This document shows, piece by piece, positions 1 through 6,864 of a stretch of DNA of 36,081 nt (positions are counted from its first letter, which is position 1; every line of letters starts with the position of its first letter). Origin of the DNA: JBCCGG01 sp039029395 (GTDB taxonomy: Bacteria > Pseudomonadota > Alphaproteobacteria > Kiloniellales > JAKSDN01); contig JBCCGG010000058.1 in NCBI GenBank assembly GCA_039029395.1, forward strand, positions 1 to 36,081, given 5' to 3'. Under the pieces are notes generated by a model. That model saw nothing but the letters and a program-made list of their open reading frames with translations. It ran no database searches and was not told the origin of the DNA. Both the position numbers and the translations under genes were made by a program.

Positions 1-259
1 CCAGCTTGCCGTGGCCGGAGTAGTAGATCAGTACCAGGTCGTCCTTGGCGGCCTTCTTGAGCACCCGGTTGAGCGTGCGCAGCACCTCGTGGTGAGGCCG
101 GTTCTTGAGCAGATGGGTCTCGCTGAAGCCGCCATGTTCGGAATCGGACAAGAGACCGTGCAGATCGTCCACGTCCTGCTCGGGGCAGAGCAGATCCTGA
201 AGACGCTCCTCCTCGGGAAACTGGCTGCTGCCGATCAGCACGGCATAGCGGTCGGACAT
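1..259 (-). CDS. Caspase-like (peptidase C14) protease, N-terminal part, cut by window edge
   Basis: This is the first 86 codons of a gene that runs off the left edge. The translation starts MSDRYAVLIGSSQF and continues with a CPEQDVDDL stretch, an LKNRP turn and DDLVLIYYSGHGK. This is the usual order of a caspase/metacaspase p20 domain: a first beta strand, the conserved D-V-x-x-L helix, then a hydrophobic strand ending in the Y-S-G-H-G that carries the catalytic histidine. The catalytic Cys would lie further on, outside the window. The ATG lies 5 nt after the stop of the EACC1-like gene, so the two are almost certainly co-transcribed. The family suggests a cysteine endopeptidase acting as an effector or activator in a conflict or programmed-death module. 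The domain call is firm. Whether a repeat, NTPase or other effector domain follows cannot be seen. Confidence 0.85.
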   Translation of the reverse strand, partial: MSDRYAVLIGSSQFPEEERLQDLLCPEQDVDDLHGLLSDSEHGGFSETHLLKNRPHHEVLRTLNRVLKKAAKDDLVLIYYSGHGKL

Positions 260-264
260 CGCAC

Positions 265-636
265 TCAGGCCCCTTGGCCCATGAACCGCTCGAGCTGGTC
301 CATGGTGCGGTCGACCTGGCCGCCGCTTAGGTTGTCGGCGCTGATCTCGAAGCTTGCGCCGTCCGACCGTCGCAGCACGCCCTTGAAAGACGCGTTGCGC
401 GAGACATAGGCCTTTAGCACGTGGACCAGAGCGACCGCCGTGCCGCTGGTCAGGAAGGTCAGGATCAGGTGGCCGATCTCGATCGCCTCGCCACGAGTGC
501 CAGGCACCGACTCACCGACCGCCTGGCGGGCGTCCAGGTCGGTTTCCTGGTTGATTGTCGAACACAGCTCCTGAGTCAGGCGCTGAAGATCCTCGTCGGC
601 CAGGTCGACGGCCACCACTTGGAGCGATAGGTCCAT
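265..636 (-). CDS. EACC1-like effector-associated protein, first gene of caspase operon
   Basis: A 123-residue protein. I chose the ATG at 636 because AGAGGG lies about 8 nt upstream; the frame stays open to 711. It has a short N-terminal beta/alpha part (LSLQVVAVDLADEDLQRL), a central hydrophobic helix with small residues at about residues 64-84 (HLILTFLTSGTAVALVHVL), then basic AYVSRN and a beta-hairpin-like tail (FKGVLRRSDGASFEISADN) ending in an acidic/basic helix. This order of strands, membrane-like helix and R-x-S-D-G-x-S-F strand matches my knowledge of Effector-Associated Constant Component 1, a small protein often encoded next to caspases or trypsin-like proteases in NTP-dependent conflict systems. 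The neighbouring caspase supports the call. No enzymatic residues are apparent, so a scaffold or sensor role is inferred. The family assignment is from pattern memory and was not searched. Confidence 0.6.
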   Translation of the reverse strand: MDLSLQVVAVDLADEDLQRLTQELCSTINQETDLDARQAVGESVPGTRGEAIEIGHLILTFLTSGTAVALVHVLKAYVSRNASFKGVLRRSDGASFEISADNLSGGQVDRTMDQLERFMGQGA

Positions 637-696
637 GGCGAGCCCTCTTGAAGAACCCTGATGAAAATGCTCTAGCCTGAGGGATCGGTCAGGGTC

Positions 697-712
697 AGTG
701 ACAATAATCACA
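697..712. promoter_or_regulatory. CRP/FNR-type palindrome between divergent genes
   Basis: AGTGA-CAATAA-TCACA matches the CRP consensus TGTGA-N6-TCACA at nine of ten half-site bases. It is centred about 54 bp upstream of the ATG of the MDR oxidoreductase (759) and about 68 bp upstream of the EACC1-like start (636), so it could act on either gene. The match is by eye and no regulator gene lies nearby. Confidence 0.35.
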
Positions 713-758
713 TGTTTCTAACAAAGTTCACGCAGCTTTTGAAGGGGTACGTCAGGTC

Positions 759-1775
759 ATGAAGGTGATGGAAATCGGTGCCGATTGGGATTTCGAGCAC
801 ATCCGCCTGGCCGAGCGGCCCGATCCCCGGCCGGGCCAGGGCCAGGTGCTGCTGCGCATGAAAGCCGCTTCGCTGAACTACCGCGATGCGCTCATGGTGC
901 GCCGGGGCTACGGCAACCAAAGCGGCAGCCTGCCCTTGATCCCAATCTCCGACGGGGTCGGCGAGGTGATCGAGCTGGGCCCCGGCGTCGATCGGGTCGC
1001 GGTGGGCCAGCGGGTTTGTCCCCTGATGAACCAACATTGGCTCCATGGGCCGTTCCGCGACGGGCTGTGGCGGGGCCATCTCGGCGGGCCCTTGGACGGC
1101 GTGATGCGCGAGTTCATGGTGCTTGACCAGGAGGCCTTGGTGCCGGTGCCGGATCACCTGAGCGACATCGAGGCCGCCACCCTGCCCTGCGCCGGCATCA
1201 CTGCCTGGTCGGCGATCGTCGAGGCCGGCAGGATCAAGGCCGGCGACCAGGTGCTGGTGCAAGGCACAGGCGGGGTCTCGCTCTTTGCCCTCCAGTTCGC
1301 CAAGGCACAGGGTGCCACCGTGATCGCGACCTCCTCGTCCGAGGACAAATTGGCCCGCTTGACGGAATTGGGCGCCGACGCCGTGATCAACTACCGGACC
1401 ACGGCGGACTGGGGCAAAGCCGCGGCCAAGCTGACCGACGGCCGCGGCGTCGATTTGGTGGTCGAGACCGGCGGCGCCCAGACCATCGGTCAGTCGATCC
1501 GCGCGCTGCGGGCCAATGGCACGATCGCGCTGGTCGGCAACGTCACGGGATCGCTCGCCGAGATCAACCTGCCCCATGTTTTCATGAAGTCCGCGCGCCT
1601 GATCGGGGTGGTGGTAGGCAACCGGGACGCCTTCGAGGCCATGGTGCGCGCCATCGCCCAGCACCAGATCGCGCCGGTCGTCGATCCTAAGGTCTACGGC
1701 TTCGAGGAGCTGCGCGCGGCCCTGGAGGCGCTGCCCCTAGGGCGGCACATCGGCAAGATCGCACTCCGGTTTTAG
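759..1775 (+). CDS. NAD(P)-dependent zinc-free MDR oxidoreductase (quinone oxidoreductase-like)
   Basis: A 338-residue medium-chain dehydrogenase/reductase. The N-terminal GroES-like half has the SLNYRDALMVRRGYG motif and P-x-x-P-x-S-D-G-V-G-E-V, in which the catalytic-zinc Cys of classical alcohol dehydrogenases is absent. The structural-zinc cysteine cluster is missing too. The Rossmann half carries V-Q-G-T-G-G-V-S followed by a serine-rich TSSSEDK strand end at about residues 165-205, which in this family often favours NADPH. It ends with the usual GRHIGKIAL-type tail. Known relatives reduce quinones, enoyl or other alpha,beta-unsaturated carbonyl compounds; the substrate here cannot be told. 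It appears to be monocistronic, with its own start downstream of a CRP/FNR-like site and a convergent lipoprotein gene 20 bp beyond its stop. Confidence 0.88.
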   Translation: MKVMEIGADWDFEHIRLAERPDPRPGQGQVLLRMKAASLNYRDALMVRRGYGNQSGSLPLIPISDGVGEVIELGPGVDRVAVGQRVCPLMNQHWLHGPFRDGLWRGHLGGPLDGVMREFMVLDQEALVPVPDHLSDIEAATLPCAGITAWSAIVEAGRIKAGDQVLVQGTGGVSLFALQFAKAQGATVIATSSSEDKLARLTELGADAVINYRTTADWGKAAAKLTDGRGVDLVVETGGAQTIGQSIRALRANGTIALVGNVTGSLAEINLPHVFMKSARLIGVVVGNRDAFEAMVRAIAQHQIAPVVDPKVYGFEELRAALEALPLGRHIGKIALRF

Positions 1776-1795
1776 GGAAGGCTTTGGCCGGCAGT

Positions 1796-2023
1796 TCAGT
1801 CTTTCTCGACCTGGTCATAGACATAGCCGGCGCCGGCACCGACCGCGCCGCCGATGGCGGCACCGCAGGCCACGCAGCCGCCGGTCAGAACCGTGCCGGC
1901 CGCGCCGACGCCCGCACCGATCGCGCCGCCGCTCAGGACCCGCTGCTCGGTATCGTTCAGGCCGGAGCAGGCGCTCAACGCAAGGGCGGCCGCGACGAGA
2001 ACCGGAAGTGCCATGGATTTCAT
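1796..2023 (-). CDS. Small glycine-zipper outer-membrane-type lipoprotein
   Basis: A 75-residue precursor. The start at 2023 is preceded by GGAGG at 8 nt; an in-frame TTG lies 15 nt upstream but overlaps that ribosome binding site. The signal peptide MKSMALPVLVAAALALSAC ends in a lipobox (L-S-A-C) with Cys19 as the lipidated residue. The rest is a glycine/alanine-rich stretch (GGAIGAGVGAAGTVL, GAAIGGAVGAGAGYVYDQ) typical of glycine-zipper lipoproteins, which insert helical hairpins into the envelope. Two further cysteines lie in GGCVACG. Relatives are associated with envelope integrity or stress, but no specific role can be given. It runs convergently with the MDR gene. Confidence 0.82.
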   Translation of the reverse strand: MKSMALPVLVAAALALSACSGLNDTEQRVLSGGAIGAGVGAAGTVLTGGCVACGAAIGGAVGAGAGYVYDQVEKD

Positions 2024-2195
2024 GTCATTTGCCTCCAAGATTGACCTGGGTTCTTGCCACCTATGAGCGGATCTGAGCCGCTCTGGCTTGACGCTTCAGG
2101 CCATGTGGGAGCGTCCGGCGGCGCTCAAATGGCGAAGATGAGGCAAAACTGTGGCCGTGGTCGCAACTGGCCGAATCGTGTGGCGCCGCGACGGG

Positions 2196-2675
2196 CTACT
2201 CCTGGGGCGCGGCCGCGCAGGGCGCGATCTCCCGGCCGGCCAGTACCGCCATCTCATCCTCACGCGCGGGCGGCAGCCCCTCGTAACGGTCAAGGGCGTC
2301 GTCGATCTTGAGCCAGGGCACCTGCTCGCCAATGAAGATGTGGTTGTCGGCATAGACCGGGCGCTGCGCGCCGACCTCCAAGCGCTCGGGGTGGTCCAGC
2401 CCACCCAAGGCAAGGCTGGTCTCGTGGACCCGGTGAAAGGTCACGCTGCTGCCGCAGGTGGCGCAAAAGCCCCGCTTGGCGTCCCCTGAGGAGTCGTAGA
2501 GTTTTGGCGACCCACGGGTCCAGCGAAAAGCCGCCTTGGGGAATCCGATGTAGGTCATGAAGGCTGCCCCGCTGTGCTTCTTGCACATGTCGCAGTGGCA
2601 ATGGCAGATCCACAGGGGCTCGGCCTCGACTTCGTAGCGCAGCGCGCCACACAGGCATCCGCCGGTCCAGTGCAT
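2196..2675 (-). CDS. GFA/CENP-V family zinc protein
   Basis: A 159-residue protein with the zinc ligands of the GFA (glutathione-dependent formaldehyde-activating enzyme-like) fold: C7-L-C9-G, the C24-H-C-H-C28-x-x-C31-K cluster, and F-C71-x-x-C74-G. The family binds one structural and one more labile zinc. Some members accelerate S-hydroxymethylglutathione formation, but most, including short stand-alone ones like this, have no proven substrate. The ATG is preceded by AAGGAG about 7 nt upstream. It is transcribed divergently from a LysR regulator with 122 bp between starts, the standard arrangement for a regulator and its target, so control by that regulator is likely. The domain call is firm; the activity is unknown. 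Confidence 0.85.
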   Translation of the reverse strand: MHWTGGCLCGALRYEVEAEPLWICHCHCDMCKKHSGAAFMTYIGFPKAAFRWTRGSPKLYDSSGDAKRGFCATCGSSVTFHRVHETSLALGGLDHPERLEVGAQRPVYADNHIFIGEQVPWLKIDDALDRYEGLPPAREDEMAVLAGREIAPCAAAPQE

Positions 2676-2694
2676 GTTTCAGCTCCTTCTTCAG

Positions 2695-2709
2695 AATAGA
2701 ATTTCTATT
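2695..2709. promoter_or_regulatory. Perfect inverted repeat in LysR/GFA intergenic region
   Basis: AATAGAA-T-TTCTATT is a perfect 7-bp inverted repeat around one base, in an AT-rich stretch that stands out from the GC-rich surroundings. It lies 20 bp upstream of the GFA start and 89 bp upstream of the LysR start. It is a candidate operator of the divergently encoded LysR-type protein or part of the GFA promoter. The assignment rests on position only. Confidence 0.35.
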
Positions 2710-2797
2710 GATAATGCTCGACAAGAGTTTCAAGATACTTCTGCGAAAATGATCGCTACAAACGATGATTTTTGATGTTCGGCATAGAATTTTTTGA

Positions 2798-3739
2798 ATG
2801 AAACTCATGACTCGGGAGCTGCCGCCCCTAAATGCCCTGCGTGCCTTCGAGGCCGCGGCTCGCCATCTCAGTTTCACCAAGGCGGCCGCGGAGCTGCACG
2901 TCACGCCGGCCGCGGTGGGGCACCAGGTCAAGCTTCTGGAAGAGCACCTGGGCGTGCGCCTGTTCCAGCGGCTCAACCGGGCCCTTGTATTGACCGACGC
3001 CGGTCAGGACTGTCTGCCCTTGGTGAGCGAGGGCCTCGACCGCCTGGCCCAGGCCGGCGCCCGGGCCCAGCGTCACGGCGAGCATGGCGTGCTGCGGGTT
3101 ACGGTCGCGCCGACCTTGGCGGTCAAGTGGCTGGTGCCCCGCCTGCCGGCCTTTCATGCCGCCCATCCCGAGCTCCGCCTGCGTATCGAGACCGCCATGG
3201 AGGTGGTCGACCTGGCGCGCGAGGGCGTGGACCTGGGCATCCGCTTTTGCGCGCCGCCCGGCGCAGGCCTGGCGGGAGAGGTGCTGTTCGACGAGGAGGT
3301 CATCGCGGTCTGCGCGCCCGGTCTGATCACCGATGCCAGGCCCCTCGCCCGCCCGGACGACCTGGCCCGGCACACCTTGATCCACGTGGACGACGAGACC
3401 GCTGACCGGAACCGGGTCGATTGGGCCGACTGGCTCGCGCGCGCCGGCGCGACGGCGGTCGATGCCAGCGAGGGCCTGCGCTTCACCCAGACCATCGTCG
3501 CCGCCCAAGCGGCGCTCGACGGCCAAGGGGTAGCGCTCTTGGGGCGCACCTGCATCCTGGACGATCTGGCCCGCGGCCGCCTGGTGCAGCCTTTCACCTT
3601 GGCTTGCCCGGCCGACTACGCCTTCTATCTGGTCGCCCCGGCCGCCAGCTTTGCCCAGCCCAAAGTAGCGGCCTTCCGCGAATGGGTGATGGCAGCAGCC
3701 GCGGAGTCCTTGCGCGCGGCGACAGCGGAGCCGCAGTAG
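2798..3739 (+). CDS. LysR-family transcriptional regulator, GcvA type
   Basis: A 313-residue regulator. Residues about 8-67 form the winged helix-turn-helix: LPPLNALRAFEAAARHLSFT, KAAAELHVTPAAVGHQVKLL, then LGVRLFQRLNRAL. The start LPPLNALRAFEAAAR and the VTPAAVGHQV recognition helix are typical of the GcvA subgroup. The periplasmic-binding-protein-like effector domain follows from about residue 92 and ends with a LACPADYAFYLVAP strand. A second in-frame ATG at 2807 could be the start; neither has a strong ribosome binding site. It faces the GFA gene across a 122-bp AT-rich gap that contains a perfect 15-bp palindrome, and probably controls that gene and itself. The ligand is unknown. Confidence 0.9.
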   Translation: MKLMTRELPPLNALRAFEAAARHLSFTKAAAELHVTPAAVGHQVKLLEEHLGVRLFQRLNRALVLTDAGQDCLPLVSEGLDRLAQAGARAQRHGEHGVLRVTVAPTLAVKWLVPRLPAFHAAHPELRLRIETAMEVVDLAREGVDLGIRFCAPPGAGLAGEVLFDEEVIAVCAPGLITDARPLARPDDLARHTLIHVDDETADRNRVDWADWLARAGATAVDASEGLRFTQTIVAAQAALDGQGVALLGRTCILDDLARGRLVQPFTLACPADYAFYLVAPAASFAQPKVAAFREWVMAAAAESLRAATAEPQ

Positions 3740-4021
3740 AGGTCGACTCATCACAGGAAACTTGCGCCACTCGTAAGTAGACCGTTTCGGTAAGCAAGTC
3801 GGTAAGCGTGACGCTGTACGGATTTTTGAGAGGTTCCGTCACAAACGTTCACTAAAAGCTGATGATATCGTGATTGGTGACGCAATGCGCTTTGGTCACA
3901 TTATCATAACCTAGTGCGCGCAGGTTCTCGCTTGGAACTCCGGCCGATCCGGATCCGCGCTGGGGTGGTTCACAGGCGAGTTTTGTGCGCTCGAGAATTG
4001 AGGAGGCAGTTGAAAGCCCCC

Positions 4022-5407
4022 ATGGCATCGGCAATGAACTCTTTATCCCGCGCCCTCTTTGTCGCGTCGTTGTTGACGCTTTCTCTCTTCCGGGTCGATG
4101 CTTTATGGGCCCAAGAGGCGGCACCGCTGCCGGACTACGTGATCGAGCAGTTCGGCGCACCTCCGGCAATCCCGGAAGGCCCGCTGTCCGAGGAGCTGCA
4201 GTCCGCTGTGCAGGTGGCTCTTATCGACAGTATCGTTCAAAACGGCTGGGGCAGCGATCAGACCAGCGCTTTAGACGAAATTGCCGCGTCAAAGGATCCT
4301 CGGATTGTTTGGGTCATCAGCGATCTGATGCGCTTCGTCGCCGGACGCGAGTTGAACGCGAGACTGGCCCATGCTGCCTTCAAGCTGCTGGGCATAAGTC
4401 CTCAAGATGGCATTCATTGGGGTGTCGTGACCGATCATCTCATTGCATGGGACATTCCGGCGCCCCCTGACTATTTCCAGATGAAGCGAGCAATGTTCAC
4501 GACGATCGTGCCGGGCTGGGAGAAGATCTTCGTCGAGGGCGACATCGACTGGCGGCTCGTATCCTGGGGCGGCGTTCTGATCGACGATCGCAAGTATGAT
4601 ACGACAGATGAGTCGTGCAATTGCATTCCCGCGGCGGACAACCCCGAGGTTAGCAGCGCGGAAGAGGCGACCTGGCTGAAGGACGAGGATATTGTTTTTG
4701 GCATCGAAGTGAACGGGGAGTACCGGGCCTATCCGCGGCGCATCATGGAAGTTCGCGAGATGGTCAACGACACCCTAGGCGGACGAGATCTTGGAATTCC
4801 CTACTGCACCCTATGCGGCGCGGCACAAGCCTATTTCACGGATCAACTGCCTGAAGGCGTCGAGCGACCAATCCTGCGCACTTCGGGCCTGCTCATACGC
4901 TCCAACAAAGTGATGTATGACGTGAACACCTTTTCGGTGTTCGACACTTTTCGGGGCAACGCGGTGACTGGACCACTTGCCGAGAAGGACCTGCACCTAA
5001 AGCAAGCCACCGTCGTCACGACCGATTGGGGCACCTGGAAGAAAGCCCATCCGGAGACCACGGTGCTGGTCGAATCCCTCGCGCTAGGGCGCGATTTTGA
5101 TTTCCGCAATGGGCGGGACGCCAATGGTCCGATTTTCCCGATTGGGGACGTGGATCCACGTCTGCCAGTCCATGAGGACATCATTGGCGCCATTACTGCC
5201 TCCGGCAAGCCGGTGGCGTTCCAACGGAGCAAGGCCTTCGTGGCGTTGAAAAATGGCGATGAGATTGCTTTTGAGAACGTTCGTCTCAAACTCGAGGCCG
5301 GTGGCATCAAAGCGGTCGATGCGGATGGCTCCGATCTTGGCAGCCACCAGGCGTTCTGGTTTGCCTGGTCGCAGTTCTATCCCCAAACGGTGCTCTGGCC
5401 CGGATAA
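4022..5407 (+). CDS. Exported DUF3179-domain protein
   Basis: A 461-residue protein with an N-terminal signal peptide (SRALFVASLLTLSLF, likely cleavage after ALWA). A helical region of about 150 residues follows, then a DUF3179 domain: IVFGIEVNGEYRAYPRRIM, MVNDTLGG, the CxxC in PYCTLCGAAQAYF, the TSGLLIRSNKVMYD motif and the FDTFRGNAVTG motif. These are hallmark blocks of DUF3179, a secreted domain of unknown function. A short SCNC motif lies just before the domain. AGGAGG (4001-4006) is 15 nt from the ATG at 4022 but only 3 nt from an in-frame TTG at 4010, so the true start could be the TTG. The gene uses more A/T-ending codons than its neighbours and stands alone between regulator and catabolic genes, which suggests recent acquisition. 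The function is unknown. Confidence 0.85.
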   Translation: MASAMNSLSRALFVASLLTLSLFRVDALWAQEAAPLPDYVIEQFGAPPAIPEGPLSEELQSAVQVALIDSIVQNGWGSDQTSALDEIAASKDPRIVWVISDLMRFVAGRELNARLAHAAFKLLGISPQDGIHWGVVTDHLIAWDIPAPPDYFQMKRAMFTTIVPGWEKIFVEGDIDWRLVSWGGVLIDDRKYDTTDESCNCIPAADNPEVSSAEEATWLKDEDIVFGIEVNGEYRAYPRRIMEVREMVNDTLGGRDLGIPYCTLCGAAQAYFTDQLPEGVERPILRTSGLLIRSNKVMYDVNTFSVFDTFRGNAVTGPLAEKDLHLKQATVVTTDWGTWKKAHPETTVLVESLALGRDFDFRNGRDANGPIFPIGDVDPRLPVHEDIIGAITASGKPVAFQRSKAFVALKNGDEIAFENVRLKLEAGGIKAVDADGSDLGSHQAFWFAWSQFYPQTVLWPG

Positions 5408-5456
5408 GGCGCACTGGCGCCGGACGCTCTCGTCAAATGATAAGGCAAGGCTCGCC

Positions 5457-6860
5457 TCAAAGCACCTTGCCCGGATTCATGATGCCGTTGGGGTCGAGCA
5501 ACGCCTTTAGCTTGGCCATCAACTCAACCTCCGCCTCGCTCATGTAGCGGCGCAGCTCGGCGCGTTTCAGCTGGCCGATACCGTGCTCGGCGCTGAAGCT
5601 GCCGTCCATGGCGGCCGCCAGGTCGTGGATCTGGCCGGAGACCTGGTCGGTGAGCGCCACGAAGGCCTCCGCGTCGGCGCCCTCCGGCTGGGTCAGGTTG
5701 AAGTGGATGTTGCCGTCGCCCAGGTGGCCGAAGGGCGCGACCCGGACCCCGGGCACCAGACCTTCGGCGATCTCGGTCGCCTCTTCCAGAAAGGCGGGCA
5801 CCCGGGAGACCGGTACGGAAATGTCGTGCTTAATGCAGCCGCCGGCATGCTTCTGGGCCTCGGGGATGGTCTCGCGCAGGCGCCAGAGCTGGGCGGCTTG
5901 CTCTTCGCTTGCGGCGATCACCCCATCGAGCGCCTCGCCGGCCTCGAGCGCTTCGCCCAGCACGCTCTCGACCACCGCCTGCACCTCGGCCTGGGGCCGG
6001 CCCGAGGCGAGCTCGAGCAGAACGTAGTGCGCGTAGGGCCGTGCGAAGGGATCGCTGGTGCCGGCGATGTGCCGGAATACCAGGTCCAGGCAGACCCGGT
6101 GGATGTACTCGAAGGAGGTGATCAGATCGCCGCTTTCCTGGCGGCAGCGGGCCAAGAGGCGGGTCGTGGCCGCCCGGTCAGGCACCGGGACCAGGGCCGT
6201 AACCCGGCCGCGCGGCCGGGGAAAGAGCTTCAGCACGGCCGCGGTGATCACGCCCAGGGTGCCTTCCGCGCCCAGGAACAGCTGCTTCAGGTCATAGCCC
6301 CGGTTGTCCTTGCGCAGGCGCCTGAGGCCGTTCCAGATGGTGCCGTCGGGCAGCGCCACCTCGAGGCCGAGCACCAGGTCCCGGGCGTTGCCGTAGCGCA
6401 GGACCGCGATGCCGCCGGCATTCGTCGAGAGGTTGCCGCCGATCTCGCAAGAGCCCTCGGCGGCCAGGCTCAGCGGAAACAGCCGGTCGACTTCGGCGGC
6501 TGCCTGCTGCACCTCTTGCAAGACGCAGCCCGCTTCCGCCGTGATCGTGTAATCGAGCGGGTCGACCTCGCGGATCCGCTTGAGGCGCGACAAGGAGAGC
6601 AGGATCTGTTGGCCGCTTCCGTCCGGTACGGCGCCGCCCACGTAGCCGGTATTGCCGCCCTGGGGCACCACGCCGACGCCCTCCCGGCTGCAGAGCGCGA
6701 GCACAGCGGCCACTTGCTCCGCGCTGGCCGGGCGGACCACCAGCGGCGTGGCGCCGCGATAGAGCGCCCGCTCGTCGACCAAGTAAGGCGCGGTCTCGTC
6801 GGGGGCCTCGAGCCACCCCTTGGGGCCGACAATCCCCTTGAGCTCTTCGATGACCGACAT
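5457..6860 (-). CDS. FAD-linked oxidase, D-2-hydroxyglutarate dehydrogenase-like
   Basis: A 467-residue member of the VAO/PCMH flavoprotein family. The FAD-binding domain carries VVPQGGNTGYVGGAV (about residues 64-78), then GSCEIGGNLSTNAGG, LRYGNARDLVLGLEVALPDG and LFLGAEGTLGVIT. The C-terminal domain has the two histidine motifs of the D-lactate/D-2-hydroxyglutarate dehydrogenase branch, FGHLGDGNIHFN and SAEHGIGQLKR, which bind a divalent metal near the substrate. Such enzymes oxidise D-2-hydroxyacids and pass electrons to an acceptor such as quinone or ETF. It begins 4 nt after the stop of the HOT gene, so they form one operon. HOT makes D-2-hydroxyglutarate, so recycling that product to 2-oxoglutarate is the most economical role. 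D-lactate or another D-hydroxyacid remains possible. Confidence 0.85.
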   Translation of the reverse strand: MSVIEELKGIVGPKGWLEAPDETAPYLVDERALYRGATPLVVRPASAEQVAAVLALCSREGVGVVPQGGNTGYVGGAVPDGSGQQILLSLSRLKRIREVDPLDYTITAEAGCVLQEVQQAAAEVDRLFPLSLAAEGSCEIGGNLSTNAGGIAVLRYGNARDLVLGLEVALPDGTIWNGLRRLRKDNRGYDLKQLFLGAEGTLGVITAAVLKLFPRPRGRVTALVPVPDRAATTRLLARCRQESGDLITSFEYIHRVCLDLVFRHIAGTSDPFARPYAHYVLLELASGRPQAEVQAVVESVLGEALEAGEALDGVIAASEEQAAQLWRLRETIPEAQKHAGGCIKHDISVPVSRVPAFLEEATEIAEGLVPGVRVAPFGHLGDGNIHFNLTQPEGADAEAFVALTDQVSGQIHDLAAAMDGSFSAEHGIGQLKRAELRRYMSEAEVELMAKLKALLDPNGIMNPGKVL

Positions 6861-6864
6861 AGCT

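Noticed and set aside
708..1664. 318-codon open frame antisense to the MDR oxidoreductase
   Set aside because: It mirrors a clearly recognised gene, has low-complexity His/Gly/Gln-rich composition and matches no family; typical of high-GC shadow frames.
2065..2083. GAGCGG-N7-CCGCTC hairpin as terminator after the GFA gene
   Set aside because: The stem is only 6 bp with no T-run, and it lies over 110 nt past the GFA stop; it may be chance.
3740..4021. Possible tRNA or small RNA in the longest internal intergenic gap
   Set aside because: I found no cloverleaf, T-loop signature or terminator; the region looks like a promoter and leader for the DUF3179 gene.
5408..5421. GGCGC-ACTG-GCGCC hairpin after the DUF3179 stop as terminator
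   Set aside because: The 5-bp stem has no following T-run, so it is too weak to call.
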